Assembly (NCBI GenBank): GCA_002238825.1
Contig: MPNC01000008.1
Location: forward strand, 82,432-146,431
DNA from: SAR202 cluster bacterium bin87
GTDB taxonomy: Bacteria; Chloroflexota; Dehalococcoidia; Lucifugimonadales; UBA3495
Reading direction: 5' to 3'
Length of the DNA stretch: 64,000 nt
Within the stretch, counting starts at the first letter, position 1. The number at the start of each line of letters is the position of its first letter. Position numbers and translations under genes: made by a program. Below the pieces are notes generated by a model. The model was not told where the DNA came from. It did no database searches and saw only the letters and a program-made list of their open reading frames with translations. This document shows positions 1 to 11,179 of the stretch, piece after piece.

Positions 1-524
1 TGACCGAATCCGGACGCGACGTGGTCATCCTGCTCGACAGCATCACCCGGCTGACCCGAGCCTACAACCTCGCCCTGCCCACCTCCGGGCGCACGCTGTC
101 CGGCGGAATCGATCCCGCCGCTCTGTACCCGGCCAAGCGCTTCATCGGCGCCGCCCGCAACCTCGAAGAGGGCGGCTCGCTTACCATAATCGCCACCTGT
201 CTTCTCGATACCGGCAGCCGCATGGACGAGGTCATCTACGAGGAGTTCAAGGGCACCGGCAACATGGAGCTGCACCTGGACCGCCGCCTCGCCGACCAGC
301 GTTACTTCCCGGCCATTGATGTGGTGCGCAGCGGCACACGCCGCGAGGAGTTGCTTTACGACCAGGAGGTCATGCCCCAGATCTGGCTGCTGCGACGCAT
401 GGTAACCCTGGCCTCAGGCGGCGACCAGGCCAACATGGGCGACGCCACCAAGCGCGTCCTCGAGCGCTTGGCCCGCACCCGTACCAATTCGGAATTTCTC
501 ACCAACCTGACCAAAGACTCCTGA
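1..524 (+). CDS. rho: Transcription termination factor Rho, C-terminal part (5' truncated by window edge)
   Basis: Rho is the hexameric RNA helicase/translocase that ends transcription of untranslated RNA. The visible 173 or so residues, read from base 3, are the C-terminal half of the ATPase core: the Walker B strand [11 protein letters not shown], then [20 protein letters not shown], the Q/R-loop region that contacts RNA and neighbouring subunits, and SGTRREELL near the end. The N-terminal RNA-binding domain and Walker A lie before the window. It ends in TGA and is followed 28 bases later by a strong intrinsic terminator. The identification is certain; the start cannot be seen. Confidence 0.96.
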   Translation, partial: TESGRDVVILLDSITRLTRAYNLALPTSGRTLSGGIDPAALYPAKRFIGAARNLEEGGSLTIIATCLLDTGSRMDEVIYEEFKGTGNMELHLDRRLADQRYFPAIDVVRSGTRREELLYDQEVMPQIWLLRRMVTLASGGDQANMGDATKRVLERLARTRTNSEFLTNLTKDS

Positions 525-552
525 CGCCAATCGGGAGCGCTATCAAAAACTG

Positions 553-582
553 GGAGGCGGGTTAGAAACCCGCCTCCTTTTT
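553..582 (+). terminator. Strong intrinsic terminator, probably bidirectional
   Basis: An 11-bp perfect stem (GGAGGCGGGTT pairing with AACCCGCCTCC) with a 3-nt loop is followed by TTTTT on the plus strand. The left flank carries AAAAA, so the minus strand also reads stem then T-run. It lies between the convergent ends of rho and the large surface protein and can serve both. Confidence 0.93.
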
Positions 583-586
583 GTTG

Positions 587-3500
587 CTACGTCCCGGGAT
601 CAGGGTCGCCGCCCCCGCCGTTGCCGCCGCCTCCGGGGCCGCCTCCTCCTCCACGACGCCGCAGCACCAGCGCAACCACCGCCCCGATAACGGCCAACAC
701 CACAACCACCGCCAACACGATCAGCCCGATGGCCAACCCGCTGAGGCCGCCGCCTTGCGACGGATCCTCTGCCACCGGCCGGTCCCGCGTCTCGGTCTCG
801 CCGGTAGCCACCGCCGCCACGATGGTGGAGGTCAGCGCCTCCTGATCAACGGTCGGCGGAGGCGGCACCGGAGTAGCCGTGGGTTCCGGCGTGGCCGTTG
901 GCTCCGGTGTCGGTGTGGGTACCGGCGTCGGTGTGGGCGCCGGGTTCTGTATGTCGACCCGTGCGGATGACGTTGCGACGGTGTACTCCGACGTGGGGGA
1001 GATGTTCACAGTCAGCGAACCGGAATTGCTATCCTGGCTCTCCGATGTCGCCACGGAGTATTCGCACGTTGTGCCGGAGGTTATCACGCACTCGCCGCCG
1101 CCGTCGGTTACGAAGCCTCCGGAAGTCTCGTGGGTCAGTCCGACGGTGACGGTTGCGGTATGGGAGAGGGTGATGCGGAACCCGGCCGGCTCGCCGGCCA
1201 CGATGGACTCGACGCCCGGCGCTGTTTCAATGCTGGCGACCAGCGGCTCGGTGGCCCCGGTTGCCGGGCTTGACCATTCGCCCGTCCCCTTGGCATTGTT
1301 GGCGCGCACCCGCACCTGGTACTCGGTGCTTTGGGACAAGCCGGTCAGGGTATGGCTTGTGCCGGCGCCATCATAGCCGGCGTCGATGAAACCGCCGCTA
1401 TTGCCGACGCGGTAGTGCACATCATAGTCGGTGATGGTACTTCCGCCGTCGTCTGTCGGGTACGCCCACCTCACGATGAGGCTGAATGGCCCGTCAGCGC
1501 CAACCGCGGGGGCGGCCGGAGCATCGGGGGCGAACGTGGGCGGCACGTACGGTAGAGGGAGGAGGGTCACAGTGGCGACTACACCGGGCAGCCGGCTGCT
1601 GCCCTTGTACACGTGCAGAATCGCCGGGTGTGTTCGCTCCTCCGCGTAATCGCGGTGGTAGTCCTGGGGTATTACGGTGGTTCCAACGAATTCACCGGAA
1701 CCGTCTGATGCGAACCTGGTCTCACCGTCGAACCGCAAGGCCGGGCCGTCGCTGGTCCGCACTGAGTAACCCTGCACGAACCGGTCCACCCCGCTCACCG
1801 TTACCCGGACGGGTTGCCCGATCCTCACTTCCTCGGGATTGACCTCCAGCCGGCCCGGGGTCACCACGAGGTCGAGATCCAGCGTCAGGTCGTGCAGCGG
1901 ATAGCCGTCAATTTTGACAATCGGGCGAATCCGCTCGCCGCCCTCGGCGCGGGACGGCACACGGTATTCGAACTCCCAAGTCCCGCTGGAGGTGTATACA
2001 TTGTGCTCTACCCGCCCGTTGATTTCGACGATGATGTTTGGCGGGTTGTAGAATCCGCGCTCCACGGGGAAGTTTGCGCCCCGGAACACCACGTAATCGC
2101 CGGGAGATACTTCACCCTCGTCAGGGAAAACGGTGAGGGTGGGTTTGGCGACCTTGACCGTGGCAGAAGCTTTGACCCCGACGTCGCTGGTGATCTGCAA
2201 TTCTTCCTCGCCGTCCGATTCCACCAGCTTGGTGATGAGGTCGCTGTTGATGCTGCCGTTGGAGTTCAGCATCGCCACCGGAGCGACGAAACGCCCTCCG
2301 CTGTTGATTTCACGGCACCTGCTGACACTGTCCTGGCCCTGATCCAGAAACGCCAGCGGAACCCCGTCCAGGCTCACCTGACAAACTTCGTTGCCGGCGA
2401 GGTTGTTGGAACTGACGAGGAACTGCACTCCCAAACCGAGTCCACTGTCGGGCCGAACCGACAGGTCTGCGTCCTTGATGGTGATGTTGACGGACACAAA
2501 ATTGTTTCCGAGCGTCATTCCGATGGTTACGGTGCCGCTTGCGCTTGGCGGGAGCGTCACGCGGACGGTGTCTCCGGAATGGCTCCACTGTCCGGATTGC
2601 AATTGCCGGCCGGCAACCCTGACGTTGCTCACATGCACGCCGGAGGTCCCGCCGACAATCTTGAGCGTCACCGTGTCGCCGGGGGACACCTCCTTGATGC
2701 CTATCACTTCCAGTCCAGCGGTGACGGTGATGATGAGGTTGTCTACGCTGACGACCCCGGCGCCATCAATCGCGCAAATCTGATACCGGCCGGCAGAACG
2801 AAACTGATTCGAACTGATTTCAACCTGCGAAGCGAAACGGTAATTCGAGCCTACGACGTTTACGTCGCCGATCTCGGTCCAACCGCTGCCGGTTGCGCTT
2901 GTACAAGCATCCGTTCCAGTCCCGGAAATTAGTCTGGCGTACAGGTCAACGCTGACGCCATCGGTGAAGCCGAAGCCCCTGACCTCAACGGTTTCGCCGT
3001 AACCGACTTCGCTGTCTCCAACAACCTCCAGCGCGGCGTCAACGGCAACGTTGCCCGTCAGCCTGGTACCGTTCCATTCGATACTCACTTCATAAGGATC
3101 ATCATTGGTAGCCCGCTGATCCGGGAGCTGGAAGTTTTCCAGCTCGATCACGACCGGGAAGTTTGCGTCGCCACAAACACCGGGATCGCCGCTTCCCCGG
3201 CGCCACGATTGGCAACCAGGCAATGTGATCTCATGAGGCTCGCCTGATCCCACGGAATCATCCACCCAGTCAGGAACGAACCGTCCGCCGGCGATGATTC
3301 GCACGTCATCTTCATCAAACCCGGATGGGAAACCAATGTCTTCATGAAGAAATATGGTGAATTCCTGGTCCAACGGTCCCGGGCTACAATCGTCGGGTTT
3401 GAACCTCAGGGCAAGATCAAAGGTCGCACCCGGGGTAGTATTGTCGTCCTGGTCAATTTTCAGTTCGCTACAACTCTGCTGCGCCGACGCCGTCTCCGGG

Positions 3501-3619
3501 TTCGTGGCCCACAGCGCGACGGTCAACGCCGCAACGGCCAGCGCCAGCACCCCCACCGCCGGCCAGACAAAGGCACGACGGGATCCGCCTAACATAAAAA
3601 ATCTTTCATATACGCGCAC
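587..3619 (-). CDS. Large exported, membrane-anchored surface protein with Ig-like and fibronectin III domains
   Basis: This 1010-aa protein starts at GTG 3619, with GGAGG (3626-3630) correctly spaced. Residues 18-46 form a signal peptide ending near TASAQ. Several beta-rich Ig/IPT-like segments follow (about 50-690), then a fibronectin type III domain (about 700-790, with the usual W and TEYQVRVRA strand), another beta domain, a Pro/Thr linker (about 886-916), a membrane helix (about 955-977), three arginines and a Gly-rich tail. No LPXTG motif is present, so anchoring is by the C-terminal helix. Most of the chain would face outward, suggesting adhesion or an envelope-layer role; the exact function is unknown. 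It converges on rho and shares its terminator. Confidence 0.87.
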   Translation of the reverse strand: MRVYERFFMLGGSRRAFVWPAVGVLALAVAALTVALWATNPETASAQQSCSELKIDQDDNTTPGATFDLALRFKPDDCSPGPLDQEFTIFLHEDIGFPSGFDEDDVRIIAGGRFVPDWVDDSVGSGEPHEITLPGCQSWRRGSGDPGVCGDANFPVVIELENFQLPDQRATNDDPYEVSIEWNGTRLTGNVAVDAALEVVGDSEVGYGETVEVRGFGFTDGVSVDLYARLISGTGTDACTSATGSGWTEIGDVNVVGSNYRFASQVEISSNQFRSAGRYQICAIDGAGVVSVDNLIITVTAGLEVIGIKEVSPGDTVTLKIVGGTSGVHVSNVRVAGRQLQSGQWSHSGDTVRVTLPPSASGTVTIGMTLGNNFVSVNITIKDADLSVRPDSGLGLGVQFLVSSNNLAGNEVCQVSLDGVPLAFLDQGQDSVSRCREINSGGRFVAPVAMLNSNGSINSDLITKLVESDGEEELQITSDVGVKASATVKVAKPTLTVFPDEGEVSPGDYVVFRGANFPVERGFYNPPNIIVEINGRVEHNVYTSSGTWEFEYRVPSRAEGGERIRPIVKIDGYPLHDLTLDLDLVVTPGRLEVNPEEVRIGQPVRVTVSGVDRFVQGYSVRTSDGPALRFDGETRFASDGSGEFVGTTVIPQDYHRDYAEERTHPAILHVYKGSSRLPGVVATVTLLPLPYVPPTFAPDAPAAPAVGADGPFSLIVRWAYPTDDGGSTITDYDVHYRVGNSGGFIDAGYDGAGTSHTLTGLSQSTEYQVRVRANNAKGTGEWSSPATGATEPLVASIETAPGVESIVAGEPAGFRITLSHTATVTVGLTHETSGGFVTDGGGECVITSGTTCEYSVATSESQDSNSGSLTVNISPTSEYTVATSSARVDIQNPAPTPTPVPTPTPEPTATPEPTATPVPPPPTVDQEALTSTIVAAVATGETETRDRPVAEDPSQGGGLSGLAIGLIVLAVVVVLAVIGAVVALVLRRRGGGGGPGGGGNGGGGDPDPGT

Positions 3620-3957
3620 GGGTATCCTCCCTGGGTCTCCAACCTTTCATTCACGCCGCCCTACCAGTCCCGTAGCGGCCGACCTTTTCAGTATATGACA
3701 CGCGGTGCGGTGACCGGCCGACCCTGGCCGGCCGGTTCAAGCCAATTTCGGCCCCACCAGCCAGTAAACCACGGGTTGGGCTACCCACCGCATACGTCGC
3801 GAATGTCCGAACGGCTTTATAATTCTTTCCAATAGCGTAGCGAAAGCCTCGAACCGCCTACGGCAAATCGTGCACACTGTCCGGGACGTATAATGTTCGT
3901 CTACAGCCTGTCCCCTCGCCGGCGGGCAGATCCAATATCATCCATGGGAGAACGCGC
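3620..3957. other. Intergenic region between divergent genes, with candidate -10 boxes
   Basis: These 338 bases separate the divergent surface protein and response regulator and show no convincing gene. Two TATAAT hexamers occur on the plus strand, at 3818-3823 and 3889-3894, but neither has a good -35 at 16-18 bases. The second lies 64 bases before the regulator start and is the better candidate for the two-component operon. No hairpin of note was seen. Confidence 0.4.
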
Positions 3958-4740
3958 GTGGCTCCGCGCTCAGGCAACATACTGATAGTCGACGACGAAG
4001 CTGCGTCCGCGATCGTGCGCGCGGTGTGCCGCCGCCTCGAAGACGAAGGCTGGGGCACCACCGTGGTCGGCAAGGACGAGCACGGCTCCGCCGACGAGAT
4101 GATGTGGGCCGCCCTGGACGCCATTGACCAGCAGTTGCCGGACGGCGTGATCCTGGACGTGCGCCTCGGTGAATACCGCGACGACCAGTTCAAGGGTCTG
4201 GACATCCTGAAACGCATCGTTGGGCAGCACCCTCGCCTCCCCGTCCTGATGTTCACCCAGTACAGCCAGGGCGTCGAGCGCGATACGGTGGCCCGCAGCG
4301 CCCTGCAGGTGGAGGCTCCCGTTGAGTTTATCGACAAGCTGGCCTCGCCCGAAGAGGTCGCCTTGCGCATCCGCCGCCTGGTGGGAGCAGAGCCGCGATC
4401 CATCGCGGTCGGTGACCGCATAACCGTGGACACCGACGCGAGGACCGTGCTGGTTCGAGACGTAAATGGCCAAACTTCGGCGGTCGCCGATGTGTCCGGA
4501 CGCCGGTTTGACATCCTGCGAGAACTGGCCGAGGCCTGGTACCGCAGCCCCGGGAACATGGTGCCCTTCGACCGCTTGGAGCGTTACCTGGAGGGCGACG
4601 ACACGCGCGCTTCGCTGCGGGTCCGGGTTCGCGAGATCAAGGTCTCCCTGGGTCGGGCCTTGGGCATCTCGTTGGGCGCCAACGATTTCATTGTGAGCGT
4701 GCGGGACCGCGGCTACCGATTGCTGCCCCCGCGCGAGTAG
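3958..4740 (+). CDS. Response regulator, receiver plus winged-helix (OmpR-like)
   Basis: A 260-aa two-component regulator. The receiver (residues 6-135) has the acidic pair D12/D13, phospho-acceptor D67 in ILDVRLG, T100 and K127, so it looks phosphorylatable. Residues about 170-258 form a winged-helix-like output domain ending in FIVSVRDRGYRLLPP, typical of Trans_reg_C, although its first half diverges from ordinary OmpR proteins. The start is GTG 3958, with GGGAG seven bases upstream. The histidine kinase begins nine bases after its stop, so the two form an operon. Target genes are unknown; the divergent surface protein and the downstream Ig-like protein are plausible candidates by position only. 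Confidence 0.9.
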   Translation: MAPRSGNILIVDDEAASAIVRAVCRRLEDEGWGTTVVGKDEHGSADEMMWAALDAIDQQLPDGVILDVRLGEYRDDQFKGLDILKRIVGQHPRLPVLMFTQYSQGVERDTVARSALQVEAPVEFIDKLASPEEVALRIRRLVGAEPRSIAVGDRITVDTDARTVLVRDVNGQTSAVADVSGRRFDILRELAEAWYRSPGNMVPFDRLERYLEGDDTRASLRVRVREIKVSLGRALGISLGANDFIVSVRDRGYRLLPPRE

Positions 4741-4749
4741 AGTGATCCC

Positions 4750-5733
4750 ATGGCGGTTTTGACCCGGCGCCGACTTTCCTTCCACCCGTGGCCCGCCTTG
4801 GTTGGCATCGCTTTGGCCATTCTCGGCCTGGCGCTGATGGTCTCGTCGCTGTTCCTGTCGCCGGATCGGATGTTCCCGCAACCCTGGGCCATCGAGCCGT
4901 TGTCGTACATCGGCATCGCCGGCGTGGTTTTCGGCTTGGCGGTCGCCGTCAGCGTTTACGTAGTTTCCAGCATCCGTCACCGCCACGCTGACGGCCTCAA
5001 CGGCGCGGACGACTGGAGCAAGCTGACCGAGCAGCATTTCGAGACGTTCCAGCACGACCTCGGTCGCCCCATGCGTCGCATCCTCGGCAAGTGCCGCGAG
5101 GCGCGTGGCGTGCTGGCCGCCACCGGAGAGGACGTGTCGGCCGTTATCCACGAACTGCTGGACGAGATCGAGGAGCAGGCGCCGTCGTTCCGGCTCATGA
5201 TGGGTAACATCCAGGTGATGATCAACCTGGAAACCCCCGACGCGCCGATAGAACGGTATCCCGTAGAGCCCTCCGCCGTCGTCAGCCGCATCGTCGAACG
5301 CTACACCGGCCAGGCCGCCGAACAGGGAAAGGACATCGCGTGGTGGTCGGAGCCGGAGGATTTCGGCCTGGTGTATTCGGACGCCACCGCCCTGGAGCAC
5401 ATCATCGCCAACCTCGTGGACAACGCGCTCCGCTACGGCGGGGACTACATTGAAATCACCGTCACTCGTGATTCGTACAACTTCCAGGTGCGGGTGGCCG
5501 ATGACGGTCCCGGCATTCCGGTTCATTATCGGGCGCACCTGTTCGACCGCGGTTGGACGCCACAACTGGGCCGCAGCGAAGAGAAAACCTCCTCCGGCCT
5601 CGGGCTGTACATCAGCCGCACCCTGGCCCTTCGGTACGGCGGCGACCTCACGGTGGAGTCGACCCTTGCGGCGGCGGAGGGCGCCCACACGGTGTTCACG
5701 CTGACGCTTCCCGTCGGGACCCCCGGCTCCTAG
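4750..5733 (+). CDS. Membrane sensor histidine kinase
   Basis: This 327-aa kinase has two membrane helices (about 17-37 and 53-74) separated by only about 15 residues, so there is essentially no extracytoplasmic sensor domain. The phospho-acceptor is probably H102 in the sequence QHDLGRPMRR, which departs from the common HELRTPL form. The C-terminal HATPase has the N-box NLVDNALRYGG, the G1 box DDGPGIP and the G2 box GLGLYISR. It lies directly behind the response regulator and presumably phosphorylates D67 of that protein. Short-loop kinases of this shape usually sense membrane or intracellular signals; that is family knowledge, not seen here. Confidence 0.9.
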   Translation: MAVLTRRRLSFHPWPALVGIALAILGLALMVSSLFLSPDRMFPQPWAIEPLSYIGIAGVVFGLAVAVSVYVVSSIRHRHADGLNGADDWSKLTEQHFETFQHDLGRPMRRILGKCREARGVLAATGEDVSAVIHELLDEIEEQAPSFRLMMGNIQVMINLETPDAPIERYPVEPSAVVSRIVERYTGQAAEQGKDIAWWSEPEDFGLVYSDATALEHIIANLVDNALRYGGDYIEITVTRDSYNFQVRVADDGPGIPVHYRAHLFDRGWTPQLGRSEEKTSSGLGLYISRTLALRYGGDLTVESTLAAAEGAHTVFTLTLPVGTPGS

Positions 5734-5764
5734 TTCCCGCGTTTCTGCTTCGGACCGTCGAACT

Positions 5765-6604
5765 TTGCGGCAACAGATCGTAGCCGTCACCGCCGCTATC
5801 GTGCTGGTGGCTTTGTTCCTGGCCCTCTGGCTGTCGAATCTGCCGGGTCTGCCCGCGGTCCCGTACCAGGCGACACGAGCCAATCCGACACCTACGACTA
5901 CTCCGCTTGCGCCGACTCCCATCGTGGTGACGGCGACGCCAACTGCGGCGCCCACCCTCATTCCTACCGCTCTGCCCACGCCGACGGTGCCGCCCACACC
6001 CGTTCCCACGCCCACCCGGCGGCCCACTCCGACGCCGGTGCAGCCAACACCCACGCCGCGGCCTCATTTCCTGGAGGTGCATGATCCTCCCGACATGGCG
6101 ACCATCTACGGTCCGCCCCTGATTATCGTTTCGGGCTCCACACTGCCCTGGTCCATCGTTGAGCTCATTTATTCCAGCAGCGCATTGCCGGAGCGAGACG
6201 TGAGGGTGCAGGCGGATGCCCAGGGCAACTATGCCAGCGCCGTACCGCTGTCTACAGGAATAAACGTAATCGAGGTCATCGGATACCACGGCTCATCTTC
6301 ACGGCAGGAACGACAATTCCTTCAGGTCCATTACGCCGGCTCGCAGGAAGAGTTGACCCTGACGATCACCGACCCCGCGGGTGCATCCACGGTGAGCAAT
6401 CGCATCCTCACGGTCACCGGGTTCACGGCGCCCGACGCTGAGGTAATCGTAAGCGACCTGATACCCGCATTGCCCGATCCCACCGGCCTTTGGGTTGCTG
6501 ATCTGCTGCTTCAGCCCGGCGCCAACACGATCCGGGTGGTGGCATCCAGAGGCGACGAGGTAACCGAGGCCGTCATCACGGTCACCTACCAGCCCGGATC
6601 CTGA
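5765..6604 (+). CDS. Exported protein with Pro/Thr linker and two Ig-like domains
   Basis: A 279-aa protein with a hydrophobic N-terminal segment (residues about 5-24) acting as signal peptide or anchor. A long Pro/Thr-rich linker follows (about 40-100), made of repeats such as PTPVPTPTRRPTPTP, then two bacterial Ig-like (glucodextranase-B-type) beta domains at about 104-190 and 195-278. Sentences such as VEIYSS and AQGNYASAVPL with INVIEV are typical of such domains. The start is assigned to TTG 5765, which places the hydrophobic stretch at the N-terminus; no good ribosome site is visible, so the start is uncertain. It follows the kinase by 31 bases and may belong to the same transcript. The function is unknown, probably envelope-associated. 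Confidence 0.78.
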   Translation: MRQQIVAVTAAIVLVALFLALWLSNLPGLPAVPYQATRANPTPTTTPLAPTPIVVTATPTAAPTLIPTALPTPTVPPTPVPTPTRRPTPTPVQPTPTPRPHFLEVHDPPDMATIYGPPLIIVSGSTLPWSIVELIYSSSALPERDVRVQADAQGNYASAVPLSTGINVIEVIGYHGSSSRQERQFLQVHYAGSQEELTLTITDPAGASTVSNRILTVTGFTAPDAEVIVSDLIPALPDPTGLWVADLLLQPGANTIRVVASRGDEVTEAVITVTYQPGS

Positions 6605-6720
6605 CCGGCGCCTGCACCTACCCGCTGTCTGACCTCGAGTTTTCAAACGCCGCGCCGGTTCCGGCCGGGCGCTGTGGGATACCTGCCGTGACCTCCGCGT
6701 GAACCCTCACCCGCATCACT

Positions 6721-6887
6721 CGGGCCGGACAAGGCTTTTCCAAAGTAGCTTTTGTCATTGCGAGCGCAGCGCGGCAATCTGGCTCCGGGGACATGACACA
6801 TACGGGAAAGCCCTGTCGCATCGACGGGATTGCCACGTCCTTTCGCTCCTCGCGATGACTTTGGAAAGGCTTTGCTGGCCGGGACCC
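6721..6887. repeat. Long imperfect palindromic repeat, family A copy 1
   Basis: The left arm begins about 6721 and contains TTGTCATTGCGAGCGCAGCG at 6752; the right arm is its approximate reverse complement around 6828-6887. The outer arms read AAGGCTTTTCCAAAGT and ACTTTGGAAAGGCTTT. A second copy with 27 of 29 core bases identical lies at 56424-56544. It makes up most of the 355-base gap before dnaG; no gene is evident in that gap. Confidence 0.8.
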
Positions 6888-6912
6888 GGGGCTACACCGG
6901 TGGATGTTTGTG

Positions 6913-6921
6913 TGGTAAAAT
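6913..6921 (+). promoter_or_regulatory. Candidate extended -10 promoter for dnaG-rpoD
   Basis: TGG followed by TAAAAT forms an extended -10 (TGnTAAAAT) 39 bases before the dnaG ATG. No clear -35 hexamer exists, which is acceptable for extended -10 promoters. It is assigned by motif only. Confidence 0.4.
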
Positions 6922-6959
6922 AGGTTTGGCGAATTGTCTTCTTGGTAATTTGCTCTCTC

Positions 6960-8801
6960 ATGACACAACTTGATGACGTAAAAAGCCGGCTGGACATCGT
7001 CGAATTGGTCGGCGGTTACGTTCAGTTGCAACGGTCAGGTAGTTCCTTCAAGGCGAATTGCCCTTTCCACCAGGAAAGGACTCCGTCCTTCTTCGTATTT
7101 CCCGATCGCCAGTCCTGGCGCTGTTTCGGCGCTTGCGCCGACGGTGGAGATGCTTTTTCCTTCGTGATGAAGAAGGAGCGGGTGGACTTCCGCGAGGCAT
7201 TGGCCCGCCTGGGCGCCCGCGTCGGCATCACCATCACCGACCAGTCCGAGACCGCCGGTCGTTCGCAATTACTGTTCGGGATCAACGACGCTGCACGCCA
7301 ATTTTTCCAGCGTTCCCTGGCGGAGCCCGAAGCGGCCTTCGTGCGCGAATACCTTCTTGGACGGGGTGTCAGCGAACGGTCGTTGCAGACCTTCGAGTTC
7401 GGCTACAGCCCGGCTCGGGACAATCGCCTGCTCAAGCACCTGACCGATGCCGGTTACTCCGCAGAAGACCTGGTCGAAGCCGGTCTGGCCCGCACAACGG
7501 ACGACGGACGCTACTACGACCTGTTCCGCGGGCGGTTGATGATCCCCATCCGGGACTGGTCGGCACGCGTTGCCGGATTCGGCAGCCGGGCCCTGGACGA
7601 CAACGCCACCCCCAAATATCTCAATACCCCTCGCACACCGGTGTTCGACAAGTCCCGGATCCTGTACGCCATGAACCTGGCCAAAGAGCCGGTACGCCAG
7701 CACGGCGCGGTCATCGTCGAAGGCTACATGGACGCCGTGATGGCCCACCAGCACGGGTTTGACAATGTCGTCGCGTCCATGGGAACCGCTCTCACGGAAC
7801 ACCAGGTGGCCCTGGTGCGGAGATTGACCCATCGCGTTACCATGGCCCTAGACGGCGACCCGGCCGGCCGCAACGCCACGCTGCGCAGCCTGGAATCTTC
7901 CTGGGGCGTTTTCCAACAACGCGACCAGAGGTCCGCGGGTCAGGCGGGCGCGTCGGTGCTGCAACAGCCGGAGGCGCTGGACCTCAGGGTTGCGGAGTTG
8001 CCACCCGGCAAAGACCCGGACGACTACATCCGGCAGTCCCCCAACGATTGGACCGAATTTATTGATGGCGCTTCCCCGCTGTTCGACTACCTCCTCGCCG
8101 CGTTGACCGACCGCGTCGACACGTCAACTGCGGACGGGCGATCCTGGGCCGCGCAGACCATGTTGCGGTTCGTGGCGCACGTTCCGGACCCGATCAAACG
8201 GGATTTCTACCTGGACGCCCTTTCGGCTCATTTTGGCGTGGACGTGGCAACCCTGCGCGCGGCAATGCCCATGGCGGCCCGCCCGGAAGGCCAGAGCCGG
8301 CGCACCAACCGCGCGCCGGTCACCGCCGACGACGCAACTCCGCTGCCGGGCAGCGACAAGAACGCAACCGAAGAGTTGGTGTTGAAAATTTTGCTTCAGC
8401 ACGCAGAGCAGGTCGGAGAAGAAGCAGTGAAGTCGGTGCGTTCGGAGTGGTTTAGCCGAACCGAGAACCGGGAAATTTTACGGTACGTATTTTCTCGTAT
8501 GGAACCCATCTCAAACGATGAGGTTTCCGTCACACCGGAATTGGAGCAACATTTCAATCAACTGCTCAACAGCGACCCAGTGCTGTCTACGCCGGCGAAG
8601 ATCGAAAGCGCTTTGAAACAAGCATGTCTTCGTCTCCAGCGAGAGCACTCGATCGATCAGAACTCCCAATTGACTAGCGCAATGGACGAAGAGGCTTTAA
8701 TGGATCCCAATTCTCCAGCGGCAAGCCTTTTGCGAGACAACAAGAACAGCCTGCGCGAGATCGACCAGCTACGGCAGCCGGCCTCGCCACACCACAGATA
8801 A
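6960..8801 (+). CDS. dnaG: DNA primase DnaG
   Basis: DnaG makes RNA primers at the replication fork. The 613-aa protein opens with the usual [16 protein letters not shown] helix, then a CHC2 zinc finger with C34, H37, C55 and C59 (the last pair spaced CFGAC, with three residues between). The primase core and TOPRIM domain follow, with [10 protein letters not shown] near residue 250 and ALDGDPAG about 295. The C-terminal region is a DnaB-interaction type helical domain with low similarity. The start was taken as ATG 6960 because it gives the family N-terminus; an in-frame TTG lies 18 bases upstream. Its stop is 11 bases before rpoD, the classic macromolecular synthesis operon arrangement. Confidence 0.96.
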   Translation: MTQLDDVKSRLDIVELVGGYVQLQRSGSSFKANCPFHQERTPSFFVFPDRQSWRCFGACADGGDAFSFVMKKERVDFREALARLGARVGITITDQSETAGRSQLLFGINDAARQFFQRSLAEPEAAFVREYLLGRGVSERSLQTFEFGYSPARDNRLLKHLTDAGYSAEDLVEAGLARTTDDGRYYDLFRGRLMIPIRDWSARVAGFGSRALDDNATPKYLNTPRTPVFDKSRILYAMNLAKEPVRQHGAVIVEGYMDAVMAHQHGFDNVVASMGTALTEHQVALVRRLTHRVTMALDGDPAGRNATLRSLESSWGVFQQRDQRSAGQAGASVLQQPEALDLRVAELPPGKDPDDYIRQSPNDWTEFIDGASPLFDYLLAALTDRVDTSTADGRSWAAQTMLRFVAHVPDPIKRDFYLDALSAHFGVDVATLRAAMPMAARPEGQSRRTNRAPVTADDATPLPGSDKNATEELVLKILLQHAEQVGEEAVKSVRSEWFSRTENREILRYVFSRMEPISNDEVSVTPELEQHFNQLLNSDPVLSTPAKIESALKQACLRLQREHSIDQNSQLTSAMDEEALMDPNSPAASLLRDNKNSLREIDQLRQPASPHHR

Positions 8802-8812
8802 GGGAGAGGTTT

Positions 8813-10672
<1,860 letters not shown>

Positions 10673-10699
10673 AGTCGTCGGACCGAAACGTTTCTGGTC

Positions 10700-10733
10700 G
10701 CGGGGCAGCGTTGAACGCTGCCCCGCACATTTT
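10700..10733 (+). terminator. Intrinsic terminator after rpoD
   Basis: An 11-bp perfect stem (GCGGGGCAGCG with CGCTGCCCCGC, loop TTGAA, 10700-10726) is followed by ACATTTT. It sits 28 bases after the rpoD stop and should end the dnaG-rpoD transcript. Confidence 0.85.
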
Positions 10734-10799
10734 CTCCCGGATGTGTGTTCAACGCTCGTAGATTTTTTGTAAAACCGCCAAAGAACGCCGCTGGATATG

Positions 10800-10829
10800 C
10801 GGACAAGTCGCGGGCGAAAAGCCTATACT
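10800..10829 (+). promoter_or_regulatory. Candidate sigma-70 promoter for the zinc-ribbon gene
   Basis: CGGACA (10800-10805) and TATACT (10824-10829) are separated by 18 bases and lie about 40 bases before the start of the small zinc-ribbon gene, just after the rpoD terminator. The -10 is good and the -35 matches four of six positions. Confidence 0.4.
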
Positions 10830-10868
10830 CCGGGCTGCATACCCAGTCTGGAACGGGTAAGGGAGGTA

Positions 10869-11069
10869 ATGTCGGTGGAAGCGATGGAGTTGCCGATTTG
10901 TCAGCAGTGCAACATCGGGGCGTTGGTGCCACTCTCGGACTACGGTGCGCAGGGTGCCCCGGTCCACTATAAAGCTTGGACCTGCATCAACCCCAGCTGC
11001 GGATACAACATCAAAATCCGCAACGGAGATATCTTCGTCAACGAGCCAATCCGGGCTGGAAGGCACTGA
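10869..11069 (+). CDS. Small zinc-ribbon protein
   Basis: A 66-aa protein with four cysteines in two knuckles, C11/C14 (CQQC) and C39/C44 (CINPSC), consistent with one structural zinc. The remainder has no recognisable domain. The start was taken as ATG 10869, but GGAGG ends only two bases before it; GTG 10875, two codons in, has better spacing and may be the true start. It lies between the rpoD terminator and a sortase-fold gene on the same strand, and probably has its own promoter. The function is unknown; the size and ribbon suggest a nucleic-acid- or protein-binding accessory. Confidence 0.72.
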   Translation: MSVEAMELPICQQCNIGALVPLSDYGAQGAPVHYKAWTCINPSCGYNIKIRNGDIFVNEPIRAGRH

Positions 11070-11179
11070 TCCTGGCGTCCCGCCGGAGTGGCACATTTGG
11101 GGCAGGCCGTCAGCATCTCGACGGCGTGGGACCGCGCGCATGAACCGAATATGGCGTGAGGAATAATCAGGGAACAGAT

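Noticed and set aside
878..960. Simple GGCGTCGGTGTGGGTACC-like repeats as a possible CRISPR or VNTR array
   Set aside because: They encode the Pro/Thr linker of the surface protein and have no spacer structure.
3970..6054. A very long open frame opposite the two-component genes
   Set aside because: It mirrors the real genes in high-GC DNA, has low-complexity composition, and no family resemblance; the plus-strand proteins are clearly genuine.
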